DNA from: Lujinxingiaceae bacterium
Lineage (GTDB): Bacteria; Myxococcota_A; Bradymonadia; Bradymonadales; Bradymonadaceae
Assembly: GCA_013697635.1 (NCBI GenBank)
Contig: JACCWM010000078.1
Coordinates: forward strand, 1-62,114
Reading direction: 5' to 3'
Length of the DNA stretch: 62,114 nt
Shown here: piece by piece, positions 45,432 to 54,076 of the stretch
Layout of the letters: each line of letters begins with the position of its first letter
How positions within the stretch are numbered: the stretch's first letter is position 1
The notes under the pieces: generated by a model
What the model was told of the DNA's origin: nothing
The model's database searches: none
Seen by the model: only the letters and a program-made list of their open reading frames with translations
Translations under genes and position numbers: made by a program

Positions 45432-45440
45432 CTCTAAAAT

Positions 45441-45470
45441 GCCCAAGAGAATGCTTTACATCTCTTGGGC
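45441..45470 (+). other. Hairpin between the two tRNA-Asp genes
   Basis: GCCCAAGAGA-ATGCTTTACA-TCTCTTGGGC, a perfect 10-bp stem without a T-run. Probably a processing hairpin of the tRNA precursor. Confidence 0.55.
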
Positions 45471-45499
45471 AACCATAGTAAGGAAGTTTCAGCCACTCA

Positions 45500-45573
45500 G
45501 GGGTGGTAGTTCAGATGGTTAGAATGCCGGCCTGTCACGCCGGAGGTCGCGGGTTCGAGCCCCGTCCACCCCG
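45500..45573 (+). tRNA. tRNA-Asp (GTC), copy 2
   Basis: Same sequence as copy 1 over the 74-nt gene; Asp anticodon GTC in CTGTCAC. Last tRNA of the cluster, followed by a terminator. Confidence 0.96.
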
Positions 45574-45580
45574 CTTGAAG

Positions 45581-45618
45581 AGAGCCACCAAATCCCCGGA
45601 TTTGGTGGCTCTTTTCGT
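45581..45618 (+). terminator. Terminator after the tRNA cluster
   Basis: AGAGCCACCAAATCC/GGATTTGGTGGCTCT, a 15-bp stem followed by TTTTCGTTT, 8 bases after tRNA-Asp copy 2. Confidence 0.88.
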
Positions 45619-45630
45619 TTCTGGAGCTTT

Positions 45631-46110
45631 ATGAAGCGCACGCTGGCGATCGGCTTGTTGATGGTAGTTGCTGTGAGCGCCTGCGCGCCGGCATCGACGC
45701 TCGCGCCGCAAAGCTCGAGCTGGGAGCGGGCAGCGGGCTTTGGGCCTGCGGCGCCGCTGAGTTGGAGCGGGCAGCAAGACGACCCAAGCTTTGAGCGCTG
45801 GGACCAGTCGCGGCGCCAACGCCAGGCGAGCTCGGCGCGCCCGGCCGCCATCTTCGACGTGGCCTATCGGCTGTATTCGCGCTATCTTACCCAGGTTGAT
45901 GGCCCGCGCTGCGAGCATCGTCCGACCTGCTCGCGCTATGCACACGAGGCTTTGCAAAAGCACGGCTTCGTTTTGGGCTCGATGCTGACCATCGACCGGC
46001 TGATGCGGGCCAACCGCTCGAGCGTGCTGCGTCAGTTGCCGATCGACAAGGTCGAGGACGGGCAGATCTATTACCGCGATCCGGTCGAGCACAACGACTT
46101 CTTCTTGTAG
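45631..46110 (+). CDS. YidD-domain protein with lipoprotein signal
   Basis: The 159-aa product has a signal MKRTLAIGLLMVVAVSACAP (lipobox VSAC), a spacer of about 55 residues, then the YidD core RCEHRPTCSRYAHEALQKHG and FVLGSMLTIDRLMRANRSS. YidD (haemolytic domain, DUF37) is normally a 70-85-aa inner-membrane-associated factor that helps YidC-dependent insertion, encoded by rpmH-rnpA-yidD-yidC. Here it is twice that length, secreted and far from yidC, so it has probably been recruited to another role. GGAG lies five bases before the ATG. Confidence 0.85.
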   Translation: MKRTLAIGLLMVVAVSACAPASTLAPQSSSWERAAGFGPAAPLSWSGQQDDPSFERWDQSRRQRQASSARPAAIFDVAYRLYSRYLTQVDGPRCEHRPTCSRYAHEALQKHGFVLGSMLTIDRLMRANRSSVLRQLPIDKVEDGQIYYRDPVEHNDFFL

Positions 46111-46118
46111 CCTTTAGC

Positions 46119-47525
46119 ATGCCGGTTAATCGCGCGTTATTTTGGACGGGGATCGTGGCGGTTTGCGGCCTTCTGGCGAGCGGCTGTTGGGACAAGCGCG
46201 AGCCGAGCGATCAGGCGCCGCTTCAGCCGCTGATCTACACCGAGTATCCCAACCTGACGCCGGAGGCGGCCGCCGTGCGCGAGCGCCGCCTGGTGCGTCA
46301 ACTCATGGACGGTGCCGGCTCGGGTGGGCAGTGGGGAGATTTGGAGACCTCGCCGGTGCAGGCCATGCCGGCGCTCGACAACGCCCAAAAGCTTGGCGAG
46401 GCGATCTTCGAGGCCCTGATCGATCGGCGCGAGGCGCTCTGGGAGCATGTCTTTGTCAGCCCGCTGGCCTACTCCCAGCTCGTGCACGTCGACATGGAGG
46501 CCGCGCGCGAGTTCGTCGACAATTTGCAGGGAAAGTCGTTTGCAGCCTGGAAGCTCTTTGACGTCGAACAGTCCTCCGAGCTCGCCGAGGGCGGCCTCAA
46601 GGCCCTGGTCAGCCTCGACGAGCTTCGTTTGGGCCAGGGCCGAACGGTCGATGGGCCGGTGGCCAAGGACGAGGAGGCCATCGTGCAATACTGGGGAAAC
46701 ATCCTGGTGCTGCGCTTCAAGCAGACCGACGTGCGCTTTGAGATCGCGATTCCAAAGATCGTGCGTGTTGCAGACCCGCTTCAGGGCGGCGCAAGCGTGC
46801 TGGCGCTCGCCTCGGAGATCCGAATGGACCGCCGCCTGGAGGTGCTTTTGCGCATGGGCCTGCATCTCAAGGCCGAGCTGATGCGAAGCCGCGAGTATCC
46901 GTATCCACTCAAGGTGGGCAATTTTTGGCGCTACCGACGCTACAATGCTGCCGCCAGCAACGATCCCCTCGATTTGCTCGATCAGGTCTCCGACGACCCA
47001 TCGGTGGTGCTCGACGCCTCCGAGGTGCTGCTCGAGGTCGAAGCGATCGATCGCTACGAGACGATTCGCCTCGTGCGCCTTGCCCGCACTTACAACGATC
47101 AGCGCCTGTCGCGCTACATCGAGCACTGGCTTTTGACTCCGCGCCACATCTATCTTTGCCCTCGCCCGTGCCAGAACAACATTGAGAACATCGGCTGGCT
47201 GCTCGAGTATTTTGACAACCAGACGCCGATCTATCGCTTCGCCCTGACGCCGTCCATGGCCTGGAAGCGCGGGGGCGCCGACGCCAGCACCGACGCGGTT
47301 TTTCGCGTCGATCCAACATGGCAGTCCATGGAGACGGCGGCAGGCACGTTTAGCGCCGTGGTGGCGATTACGGGCACAGGCGCGCTCGGCCAGGTCGACC
47401 GTCATCTGGCCGGGGCTGGACAGCGGCGCTACTTCGCCACCGGAAAGGGTGTGATCAAGCGCGTCCTCAAGAACAAGGACGTCGAGATCACCGAAGAGCT
47501 CGTCGAGACCCGGATCATGCCCTAA
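46119..47525 (+). CDS. Hypothetical lipoprotein, cotranscribed with yidD-like gene
   Basis: The 468-aa product starts MPVNRALFWTGIVAVCGLLA and continues to the lipobox LASGC (Cys23). The mature protein is mixed alpha/beta. YPYPLKVGNFWRYRRYNAAA (about 265-284) and the later AGTFSAVVAITGTGALGQ are typical of outer-membrane-lipoprotein beta domains of unknown function seen in Myxococcota-like genomes. YICPRP-like YLCPRPCQNN holds two cysteines. Eight bases after the YidD-like gene, so the two may be co-expressed. It overlaps the end of the convergent rhodanese gene by 4 bases. Confidence 0.7.
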   Translation: MPVNRALFWTGIVAVCGLLASGCWDKREPSDQAPLQPLIYTEYPNLTPEAAAVRERRLVRQLMDGAGSGGQWGDLETSPVQAMPALDNAQKLGEAIFEALIDRREALWEHVFVSPLAYSQLVHVDMEAAREFVDNLQGKSFAAWKLFDVEQSSELAEGGLKALVSLDELRLGQGRTVDGPVAKDEEAIVQYWGNILVLRFKQTDVRFEIAIPKIVRVADPLQGGASVLALASEIRMDRRLEVLLRMGLHLKAELMRSREYPYPLKVGNFWRYRRYNAAASNDPLDLLDQVSDDPSVVLDASEVLLEVEAIDRYETIRLVRLARTYNDQRLSRYIEHWLLTPRHIYLCPRPCQNNIENIGWLLEYFDNQTPIYRFALTPSMAWKRGGADASTDAVFRVDPTWQSMETAAGTFSAVVAITGTGALGQVDRHLAGAGQRRYFATGKGVIKRVLKNKDVEITEELVETRIMP

Positions 47526-48475
47526 TTGCGCGTCACCGGCGTATCGGCCTGCGCGGTCCACTCCCACATCGATGCGTCGTAGTTCTTGATGTTGGTGTAG
47601 CCTAGCGAGCTGAGCACGGCAAAAATGAAGCCCGAGCGGATGCCGCCCGTGCAATAGGCGACGATCTGCGTGTCGTGGGTTATGCCGCGGCTGGCGAAAA
47701 GAGCGCGCAGCGCCTCCGGTGAGCGAAGCTTGCCGTTGCTCTCGAAGACCTCGTACCACCACAGGTGGCGCGCGCCGGGGATGTGACCGGCGCGATCCTC
47801 GCCGTACTTGGGGATGCCGCGGTATTCGATGGCCTCGCGCGTATCGAGCAGCACAATCTTGGAGGGATCTTTTTCGAGCGCGGCGGCGATCTCGGCCGTC
47901 GTAGCGCGCAACTCCTCGCGGCGCGCCACGACGAAGTCACCGGCCACGACCTTGACCGTGGCTTTGACAACCTCTTCGGTAGCGTCGGCTTTTTGGGCCT
48001 GCTTCCAGGCCTTGTAGCCGCCCTGGAGCACGTAGACCTCGCGCTTGCCAAGGTATTGCAAGCTCCAAAGTACGCGGCCCTCCTCGCCCCAGGCGCTCTT
48101 GGCGCTCCAATCGCCGTAGATGAGCACGGGCTTGTCGGCGCGAACGCCGGCTTTTTGAAGCATTGCGCTCAGGCGCTTGTCGTCGGAGCTGATCGTGCCC
48201 GACTTGTCGCCGTCGACATAGAGCTGCCAGGGGGTGTTGTAAGCGCCGGGGATGTGGGCACGCTTGAAGGCCTTGGCTTCGCGGGCGTCGATGAGCGCAG
48301 CACCCTCAGCGCGCAAAGCCTCAAAGCGCTCCAGATCGACGAAGACCTCGTTGAAGCTCGGAGGCGCGCTGCTTTGAGCCTCGGCGCAGCCAAGCAACAG
48401 AGCCAATGTCGCCGTGGCCAGGGTGAAGGCGAGCAGCAAGAGCGCGATGGGGTGACGGCGGGACAAGGTGTGCAT
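47522..48475 (-). CDS. Lipoprotein sulfurtransferase with two rhodanese domains
   Basis: The 317-aa lipoprotein has the signal LLLLAFTLATATLALLLGC, then two rhodanese domains. The first (about 40-165) contains LIDAREAKAFKRAHIPGAYN but its active-site position reads LIYGDWSAKSAWG, with no cysteine. The second (about 190-310) carries AYCTGGIRSGF with the catalytic Cys near 267. This is the layout of thiosulfate or mercaptopyruvate sulfurtransferases with an inactive N-terminal half. It probably works outside the cytoplasm in sulfur handling or cyanide detoxification. A paralogue lies 93 bases upstream. Confidence 0.88.
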   Translation of the reverse strand: MHTLSRRHPIALLLLAFTLATATLALLLGCAEAQSSAPPSFNEVFVDLERFEALRAEGAALIDAREAKAFKRAHIPGAYNTPWQLYVDGDKSGTISSDDKRLSAMLQKAGVRADKPVLIYGDWSAKSAWGEEGRVLWSLQYLGKREVYVLQGGYKAWKQAQKADATEEVVKATVKVVAGDFVVARREELRATTAEIAAALEKDPSKIVLLDTREAIEYRGIPKYGEDRAGHIPGARHLWWYEVFESNGKLRSPEALRALFASRGITHDTQIVAYCTGGIRSGFIFAVLSSLGYTNIKNYDASMWEWTAQADTPVTRN

Positions 48476-48504
48476 GGCGGCTCTCGACTCTCGGTGGACA
48501 AAAA

Positions 48505-48545
48505 AAACTCGGGTACGGCCAATGGTGCGCCGTACCCGAGAGTCA
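48505..48545 (-). terminator. Terminator between the rhodanese genes
   Basis: Stem CTCGGGTACGGC/GCCGTACCCGAG (48508-48540) followed on the minus strand by a run of seven T. It separates the second paralogue's transcript from the first gene. Confidence 0.87.
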
Positions 48546-48567
48546 ATTGCTCGAATGCAGTGGCGCG

Positions 48568-49539
48568 TTAGTTCTCGACGACGACTTCGACTTCGTGACG
48601 GTCTTCGATCGGCAGACCTTCAGTGCGCGACCACTCCCACCAGGAGCCGTCGTAGTTCTTGGCCGCCGGAAATTCAAGCCACTGGAGTACGGCGTAGAGG
48701 AAGCCCGAACGCACGCCGCTCTGGCAGTAGGGGATGGTCAGCGAGGTCTCATTGATGCCCAGTGCAAGCAACTCGGCGCGGATCTCGGCTTTGGGGCGAA
48801 GCACGCCGTCGGCGCTGATGACGTCTTCCCAGTGGTAGTGCACGGCCTGTGGGATGTGGCCCGCGACCGTGTTGCCACGGCGCACGGCGTCTTCGAGGTC
48901 GCCGTCGTACTCGGCGTCGGTGCGGCTGTCGATAAGCTTGAGCGTGCCATTTTGGCTAGCAGCCAGAACTTCGGCCTGGGTCGCGCGGATTTCGGGGCGA
49001 AGCTTCACGGTAAAGGTGCCAGTGGCGGCCGTGGTCGTGCCAGCCTCGGTTGTCAGGTTGGCCTTTTTGTAGGCCTCAATGCCGCCATTGAGCAGGTAGA
49101 CGCTCGGGTGGCCGATGTATTCAAGTGTCCAGAACAGACGACCGGCAGCGGAATCGCCCTTGCCGCCGTCGCCGTAGATCAACACGGTCTGGTCATTGTT
49201 GATGCCCAGGCTGCGTGCGGCAACCTGCAGATCGGCCGCGCTGTCGAGCACGATGCCGTTTTTGTCTGGATAGACAAAGGCCTTCCAGGCGGCGTTGACC
49301 GCGCCCGGAACGTGGCCGTCCGTGAAGTTCGATGCGCCGCGCGCATCGAGCACGAGCGCGCCCTGTCCACGAAGGTACTCGAAGTCATCGATCTCCAAGA
49401 ATACTTTCGCCGTGACCGTGCGCTCTTCGCCCTCGGGCTCACCGCAGGCAGCGACAAAGGAAAACGACAAGAGCGTGACGAGAAGGTAGAGCGCGGTGTG
49501 CTTGAATTTGCCTTGCCAGTGTTGTCGGTTCATCGTCAT
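48568..49539 (-). CDS. Lipoprotein sulfurtransferase with two rhodanese domains (paralogue)
   Basis: The 323-aa lipoprotein signal is MNRQHWQGKFKHTALYLL... with lipobox FVAAC. As in the neighbour, the N-terminal rhodanese domain lacks a cysteine (LIYGDGGKGDSAAGR) and the C-terminal domain has the active-site loop PYCQSGVRSGF. LVLDARGASNFTDGHVPGAV is the conserved pre-loop motif. Both proteins share the same order of motifs throughout. Their separate terminators show that they are independent transcription units, not a simple operon. Confidence 0.88.
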   Translation of the reverse strand: MTMNRQHWQGKFKHTALYLLVTLLSFSFVAACGEPEGEERTVTAKVFLEIDDFEYLRGQGALVLDARGASNFTDGHVPGAVNAAWKAFVYPDKNGIVLDSAADLQVAARSLGINNDQTVLIYGDGGKGDSAAGRLFWTLEYIGHPSVYLLNGGIEAYKKANLTTEAGTTTAATGTFTVKLRPEIRATQAEVLAASQNGTLKLIDSRTDAEYDGDLEDAVRRGNTVAGHIPQAVHYHWEDVISADGVLRPKAEIRAELLALGINETSLTIPYCQSGVRSGFLYAVLQWLEFPAAKNYDGSWWEWSRTEGLPIEDRHEVEVVVEN

Positions 49540-49840
49540 TCTCCTGATTGGGTGGTGCTCTTTAAGTTCGTTGTTTCAAACAGTTAGGCCATGGTTTAGT
49601 TATGCGGCTTGCGAGATGGCACATAAACCCTACTGGCTAACTATGGTTTAACGGGAGCGATGATCGAAGTCAATAGTTTTTGTCGTAGGGTTCAAGAATT
49701 GTTCGAGGCGTTGATGCCAACGTCAAGAGATTGACGCAGCGCTCTGGCTACTGCTCGTTTGTTACGTTATGATGCGCGAAGCAACACCTTCGAAATCATT
49801 CATATCGAAAAACTGATGCTGAGACTCCGAGAGGGATTTC
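49540..49840. other. Divergent intergenic region with imperfect repeated motif
   Basis: The 301 bases between the rhodanese and Cys-rich lipoprotein genes hold the two divergent promoters. A motif resembling GTTAGGCCATGGTTTAG recurs as GCTAACTATGGTTTAA about 45 bases later, a possible regulator site. No gene is seen. Confidence 0.3.
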
Positions 49841-51439
49841 ATGAAGAACGACTGTTTGCGCATTTTTCTCTTGTTCGTGGTGATGGCGTTCGTGTCGGCC
49901 TGTGGTGGCTGCGGGGCGGGCGAGGCCGGCTCGGAGTGTCATCCCGACGATCGCGATTCGTGCAATGATGGCCTGGTGTGCGCGGCCCACGCTTCGGGGG
50001 ACAACCTGTGTCAGATTCCGGTTGGCGGGGCCTGCGATCTCGACGACGATCCGTCGTATTGTCAGACCGGATCGGCTTGCTTTAAGCAGCGCGACGAGAG
50101 CGCTTGTTTGACCACGCGCGGCAACACCTGCAGCGCCGAGGAGGCCCACTGCGCGCCCGACCTCGTGTGTGCCGAGCGCGAGGGCGGCACCTTCGCCTGC
50201 TACAGCCCCGTGGTGGTGACGGGCCTGGTCTTTGACTCCGAGGATCGCGACGCGATCGAAGGGGCCCATGTTATTGCGCTCAACGAGGAGGCCACGGCCG
50301 TCACCGATGTGGCGATCTCGGGCGTCGACGGCAGCTACGCGCTCTCGCTGCCGGTCAAGCGCGATGCCAATGGCAAGCCTTTGCGCCAATTCTTTACGCT
50401 GCGCGCCAGCGCCCAGGACTATCAGACCTTCCCCAGCGGCATTCGCACGGCGCTGCCGATCGATGCCTCAGTGGGCACGGACAAAGACGGCAAGTGGCGG
50501 ATCTCCACGGCGCTGACCGAGATCGCGATGATCGCGCTGCCTGAGAGCGAGCAGGGCCGGGCGGCAATCTCCGGGCGCGTGCTCGCATCGACACGGTCCG
50601 ACGGCGTGCTTGTGGTGGCCGAGCGTGACAACAAGGGTATCAGCGGTGTCAGCGATCGCCGTGGTCACTACACGATCTTCAACGTGCCGCCCGGCGGCTA
50701 CGCGGTGCGCGGCTACGCCGCCGGCGTGCAGCTCGAGCCGGTGAGCGCGACGATGCAAGACGCCGATTTGACCGGCGTCGATCTGCAGGAGTCGGACAAG
50801 GGGGTGGCCAGCGTCAGTGGGACGATCCAGATCGTCGCTGCCGGTGGCGGTCTGACCACCTCGGTGGTGTTCGTCGTCGCCTCGACCTTCAACGAGCTCG
50901 CCATTCGCGGCGAGGTCCCCTCAGGGCTTCGCGCGCCGCGCACAGGCACGCCCAACATCAGCGGCAGTTGGACGATCGAGGGCGTGCCGGCTGGCGACTA
51001 CGTTATTTTGGCAGGATTTGAGAACGACTTTCTCGTGCGCGATCCGGACCCGGGCATCGCCGGCACCGAGATTGTGCGCATCACGATCCCGGCGAGCTCG
51101 GCGCCTGTCACAATCGGTCAGTCATTCAAAGTCACGGCGGCGCTGGCCACGGTTTCGCCGGGCGCGACCGAGGCCGAGCTCGTCACCCAAAAGCCGATGC
51201 TGGTGTGGGGGCCGCTGAGCAACGCCGACGCCTATTCGGTGGTCGTCTTCAACGCGCACGGCAATCTCGTCTGGTCCGATGACGACGTCGCAAAACCCTC
51301 GGGCTCGACCAATGTGAGCGTTCAGTACGCCGGGCCGCTCGACGATGGCATGTACTATCAGTTTCGCGCCACTGCTCACCGGCGCGGCTCGCCGAACTCG
51401 ACGACCGAGAATCTGCTGGGCGTCTTCTATACCGAGTGA
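49841..51439 (+). CDS. Lipoprotein with Cys-rich head and carboxypeptidase-regulatory-like repeats
   Basis: The 532-aa product begins MKNDCLRIFLLFVVMAFVSAC (lipobox VSAC). Residues about 20-125 are Cys-rich (CHPDDRDSCNDGLVCAAH; ACDLDDDPSYCQTGSACF), similar in spacing to the disulfide-rich surface proteins of myxobacteria. Three carboxypeptidase-regulatory-like (Ig-like) modules follow: SGVDGSYALSLPVKRD, SDRRGHYTIFNVPPGGYAV and SGSWTIEGVPAGDYVILAGF. The last 90 residues resemble a fibronectin-type III domain. GAGGG precedes the ATG. Likely outer-membrane-facing; function unknown. Confidence 0.8.
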   Translation: MKNDCLRIFLLFVVMAFVSACGGCGAGEAGSECHPDDRDSCNDGLVCAAHASGDNLCQIPVGGACDLDDDPSYCQTGSACFKQRDESACLTTRGNTCSAEEAHCAPDLVCAEREGGTFACYSPVVVTGLVFDSEDRDAIEGAHVIALNEEATAVTDVAISGVDGSYALSLPVKRDANGKPLRQFFTLRASAQDYQTFPSGIRTALPIDASVGTDKDGKWRISTALTEIAMIALPESEQGRAAISGRVLASTRSDGVLVVAERDNKGISGVSDRRGHYTIFNVPPGGYAVRGYAAGVQLEPVSATMQDADLTGVDLQESDKGVASVSGTIQIVAAGGGLTTSVVFVVASTFNELAIRGEVPSGLRAPRTGTPNISGSWTIEGVPAGDYVILAGFENDFLVRDPDPGIAGTEIVRITIPASSAPVTIGQSFKVTAALATVSPGATEAELVTQKPMLVWGPLSNADAYSVVVFNAHGNLVWSDDDVAKPSGSTNVSVQYAGPLDDGMYYQFRATAHRRGSPNSTTENLLGVFYTE

Positions 51440-51464
51440 TGGGAGCGCGCGCGCCCATCAGAGC

Positions 51465-53996
51465 TCAAAAGCTCTGGTGGGCGTAATCCCACAGATAGTT
51501 GAGGCCGATGGTGAGCTCGGTGTTGGTGCCAAACTCGCCGACGGCGTCCGTGCGGTAGAGAAAGGCGTTGAAGGTGGTGGTGAAGAAGAACTGATCGAAG
51601 ACGGCAAAGAAGAGCCGGTTGCCGCTGCGCAGCTCCTGGATGTTCTGGGCTGCGATGTCGTTGTAGAAGTACTCGACCTCGCTCTCGAACTGAATGGGCC
51701 GGCCGAGCAGGGTTAAGAGGCTGATGCGGCGCAGTTTGTAGCCGAGGTTGAGTCCGTAGGTGGCCTCGGCGTCGGGAGCGTTCAGGTCATGGCGAGCGTT
51801 GGCGCCGATTTTAAACTCCAGCGGAGCCGCGAGCAGGAAGCTGACGCCGAGGATGGCGCGCAGATCCATGCGCCGCCACAGGCGAGTTTCGGGCGGATCA
51901 AATTCGGTCTCGAGTTGGAGTTCGGCCAGCGGACTGGGCACGAACCAGCGACCACCCAAATCGGCGCGAAAGCCCTGGTAGCGGTACTGGCTTCGCAGTC
52001 GGATCAGATCCTTGGTCTCCTGGAATCCTACATCGGCCTCGTCGGCAACGCGCGCGGTGGCGAACTGCAAGACGGCGTCGTTGTCCCAGCCGTGGTTGCG
52101 GCTGTCCGCGCGCAGTACGATACGTCCCTCCAGGTTGATCTGGTCAGTGGAGTTGACCGTGAGCTGGGACTGGTCATAGCCCAGCGCACCGAGCACGACC
52201 GGATTATGCACGCTGACCTTGTGGTAGGAGGCGTTGAGCGAGCCGGTGAGCGTCCACAAGAATTGACGATAGAGATCGGGGAAGTTGCCGTCTGGCGAGA
52301 GTGCGTTGGTGATTTTGCCGCCCTCAGCGTAGCGGCCCGAGCTGATGTACTCGATGGCCACGGCGCTCAAGGTGGGCGGCGCGGCGCTCCACTCTGGATG
52401 GAAGATCTGGACGTTGTGAAGCTGGGCGGGTGTAAATACACTGTCGCCGCCTTGAGCCAAAAAGTCGTTGGTGGCGATGCGATAGCGCCGATCGGGGCTG
52501 GGCGCTCGCCCGTTGATCAGCAACTTGCCGTCGACGACCTCGAGGCCGGCGGCAATGAGCTCGGTGCCGATGCGTGGGCCAAGCGCGGCGAGCACGGCGC
52601 CGCTGACATCAACAGTCGCGAGCATGTTGTTAAAGGGCAGCGCCGTGTGGATGTCGGCCAGGCTCAGCTCGCCGGTGAGCGGAAACTGCTCTTCGTTTCG
52701 AAAGGCACGCCGATTGATCAGCGCAACCTCCGAGCGCGTGGCAAAGCGCATCGTGTTGAGCACGTAGCGCTGCAAGTCACTCAACTCAAAGGCTTTTTCC
52801 AATGGCACCGTGGTGATCGGTCGGCCCCAGTCGTCGCAATAGGCCTGGGCGACGGAGGTCAATATCTGGGCGGTCTCGCGTCTTGGCGGCATGTCGCGCG
52901 TGTCGAGCACGCGCGGCTCGACATCGCGAACGTGCCAAAGAGCACCTTCGTTCTCGTCGCGGGCCATATGCACGCTCAAGGTGATCACGCTGCGGTGGCC
53001 GGAGTCGGCGCTGACGATGTAGGTGCCGGTGCCCTGAGCACGGATCACGGCGGCCGATGCGCTGGGGCGCTCGGTGCCTGAGGTGTCGAGCAGGTGATTG
53101 ACGATGAGCAGGTCGATGCCTGGCACCTGGCTGGCAAGGCTGTGTGCGGCCTGCACGGCGTTGGACTCGCGCACGTGAAGCTGGACGACGACGAGGTTGC
53201 TCTCCTGGCGCATCGAGTTGACGAGCGGGGCGAGCATCTCGAGCGGATCGAGCAGCTCGAGGCCTTCGGTTTGCTCGCGTCCAACGGTGCGAAAGACGCC
53301 CGGATCAACCACCGAAGTGATCGAGACGCGCAGGCCGGCGCGCTCGGTGACGACGAAGGGCCGGCCGCCGGCAAAGGTGCCGACGGACTCGCAGATCGCC
53401 TCGGCGCCGCTGAATTCGGCGCAGCGAAGATTGGCCGCCTGGGTGCGCAAGTGGGTCGCGTTGGCGGCCTCGAGAAATCCCAAGAGCTCGGCGCGCGGGA
53501 CGCTGAACTCGCGGTTTCCCAGCGCGTGCGCCTCGTAGGGGATCTGCACCAGGCTGTGCATGAGGTTGCGCATGCCAGGCCGGCCCTGGGAGAGCAAGTA
53601 GCGCGCGATCGGACCGGGGAAGATGGTGTCGCCGGCGTTGAGCGCGATCGGCCGGGCCATGCCTTCGCTGCCGCTGAGGCTGTCGAGGGTCTGGTAGACG
53701 CTGGCTTGTTGGGCGTAGAAGAGATCTTCATCCGCGATGATCTCAGGGGCGCGACAGTTGGGCTGGGCAAAGCGGCCGTCGATGTTCGCCGTGAGCAAAA
53801 AGCGCAGATGACGGTGGTTCGAGCGTGGTTGGGTGGGCTTTGGCTGCGCTTCCTCGACCGCGTCAGCTTGTTCGCCCTCTTCGGAGCTGGCCGGTGCCTC
53901 GGCCGGTTGCTCGGGAGCTTCTTCGAGTGGCTGGGCCAGGGCGGGGGCGCACAAAAAGATGGAGATCAACGCTCCAACAATCCAAGTCCTCTGCAA
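51465..53996 (-). CDS. 5'-nucleotidase-like domain fused to predicted outer-membrane beta barrel
   Basis: The product is about 843 aa, started at a TTG seven bases after AGGAG; the upstream ATG (54029) has no such site. A signal peptide (WIVGALISIFLCAPALA) precedes an acidic linker. The metallophosphatase domain has TANIDGRF (about 69-76), NAGDTIFPG (120-128), GNREF (160-164). A nucleotidase C-terminal domain follows with FNNMLATVDVSGAVL and YRIATNDFLAQGGDSVF. The last 250 residues have alternating strands and end YLWDYAHQSF, the C-terminal aromatic signal of outer-membrane barrels. Several metal ligands of the UshA-type site appear altered, so catalysis is doubtful. Confidence 0.78.
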   Translation of the reverse strand: MQRTWIVGALISIFLCAPALAQPLEEAPEQPAEAPASSEEGEQADAVEEAQPKPTQPRSNHRHLRFLLTANIDGRFAQPNCRAPEIIADEDLFYAQQASVYQTLDSLSGSEGMARPIALNAGDTIFPGPIARYLLSQGRPGMRNLMHSLVQIPYEAHALGNREFSVPRAELLGFLEAANATHLRTQAANLRCAEFSGAEAICESVGTFAGGRPFVVTERAGLRVSITSVVDPGVFRTVGREQTEGLELLDPLEMLAPLVNSMRQESNLVVVQLHVRESNAVQAAHSLASQVPGIDLLIVNHLLDTSGTERPSASAAVIRAQGTGTYIVSADSGHRSVITLSVHMARDENEGALWHVRDVEPRVLDTRDMPPRRETAQILTSVAQAYCDDWGRPITTVPLEKAFELSDLQRYVLNTMRFATRSEVALINRRAFRNEEQFPLTGELSLADIHTALPFNNMLATVDVSGAVLAALGPRIGTELIAAGLEVVDGKLLINGRAPSPDRRYRIATNDFLAQGGDSVFTPAQLHNVQIFHPEWSAAPPTLSAVAIEYISSGRYAEGGKITNALSPDGNFPDLYRQFLWTLTGSLNASYHKVSVHNPVVLGALGYDQSQLTVNSTDQINLEGRIVLRADSRNHGWDNDAVLQFATARVADEADVGFQETKDLIRLRSQYRYQGFRADLGGRWFVPSPLAELQLETEFDPPETRLWRRMDLRAILGVSFLLAAPLEFKIGANARHDLNAPDAEATYGLNLGYKLRRISLLTLLGRPIQFESEVEYFYNDIAAQNIQELRSGNRLFFAVFDQFFFTTTFNAFLYRTDAVGEFGTNTELTIGLNYLWDYAHQSF

Positions 53997-54076
53997 AACA
54001 ATACTCCTGACAACGTCGGTGTGGTGCAAACGGGCCTGGGGCGGTCATAGAATAACGGCCGGCTTTTGTGAAGCAT

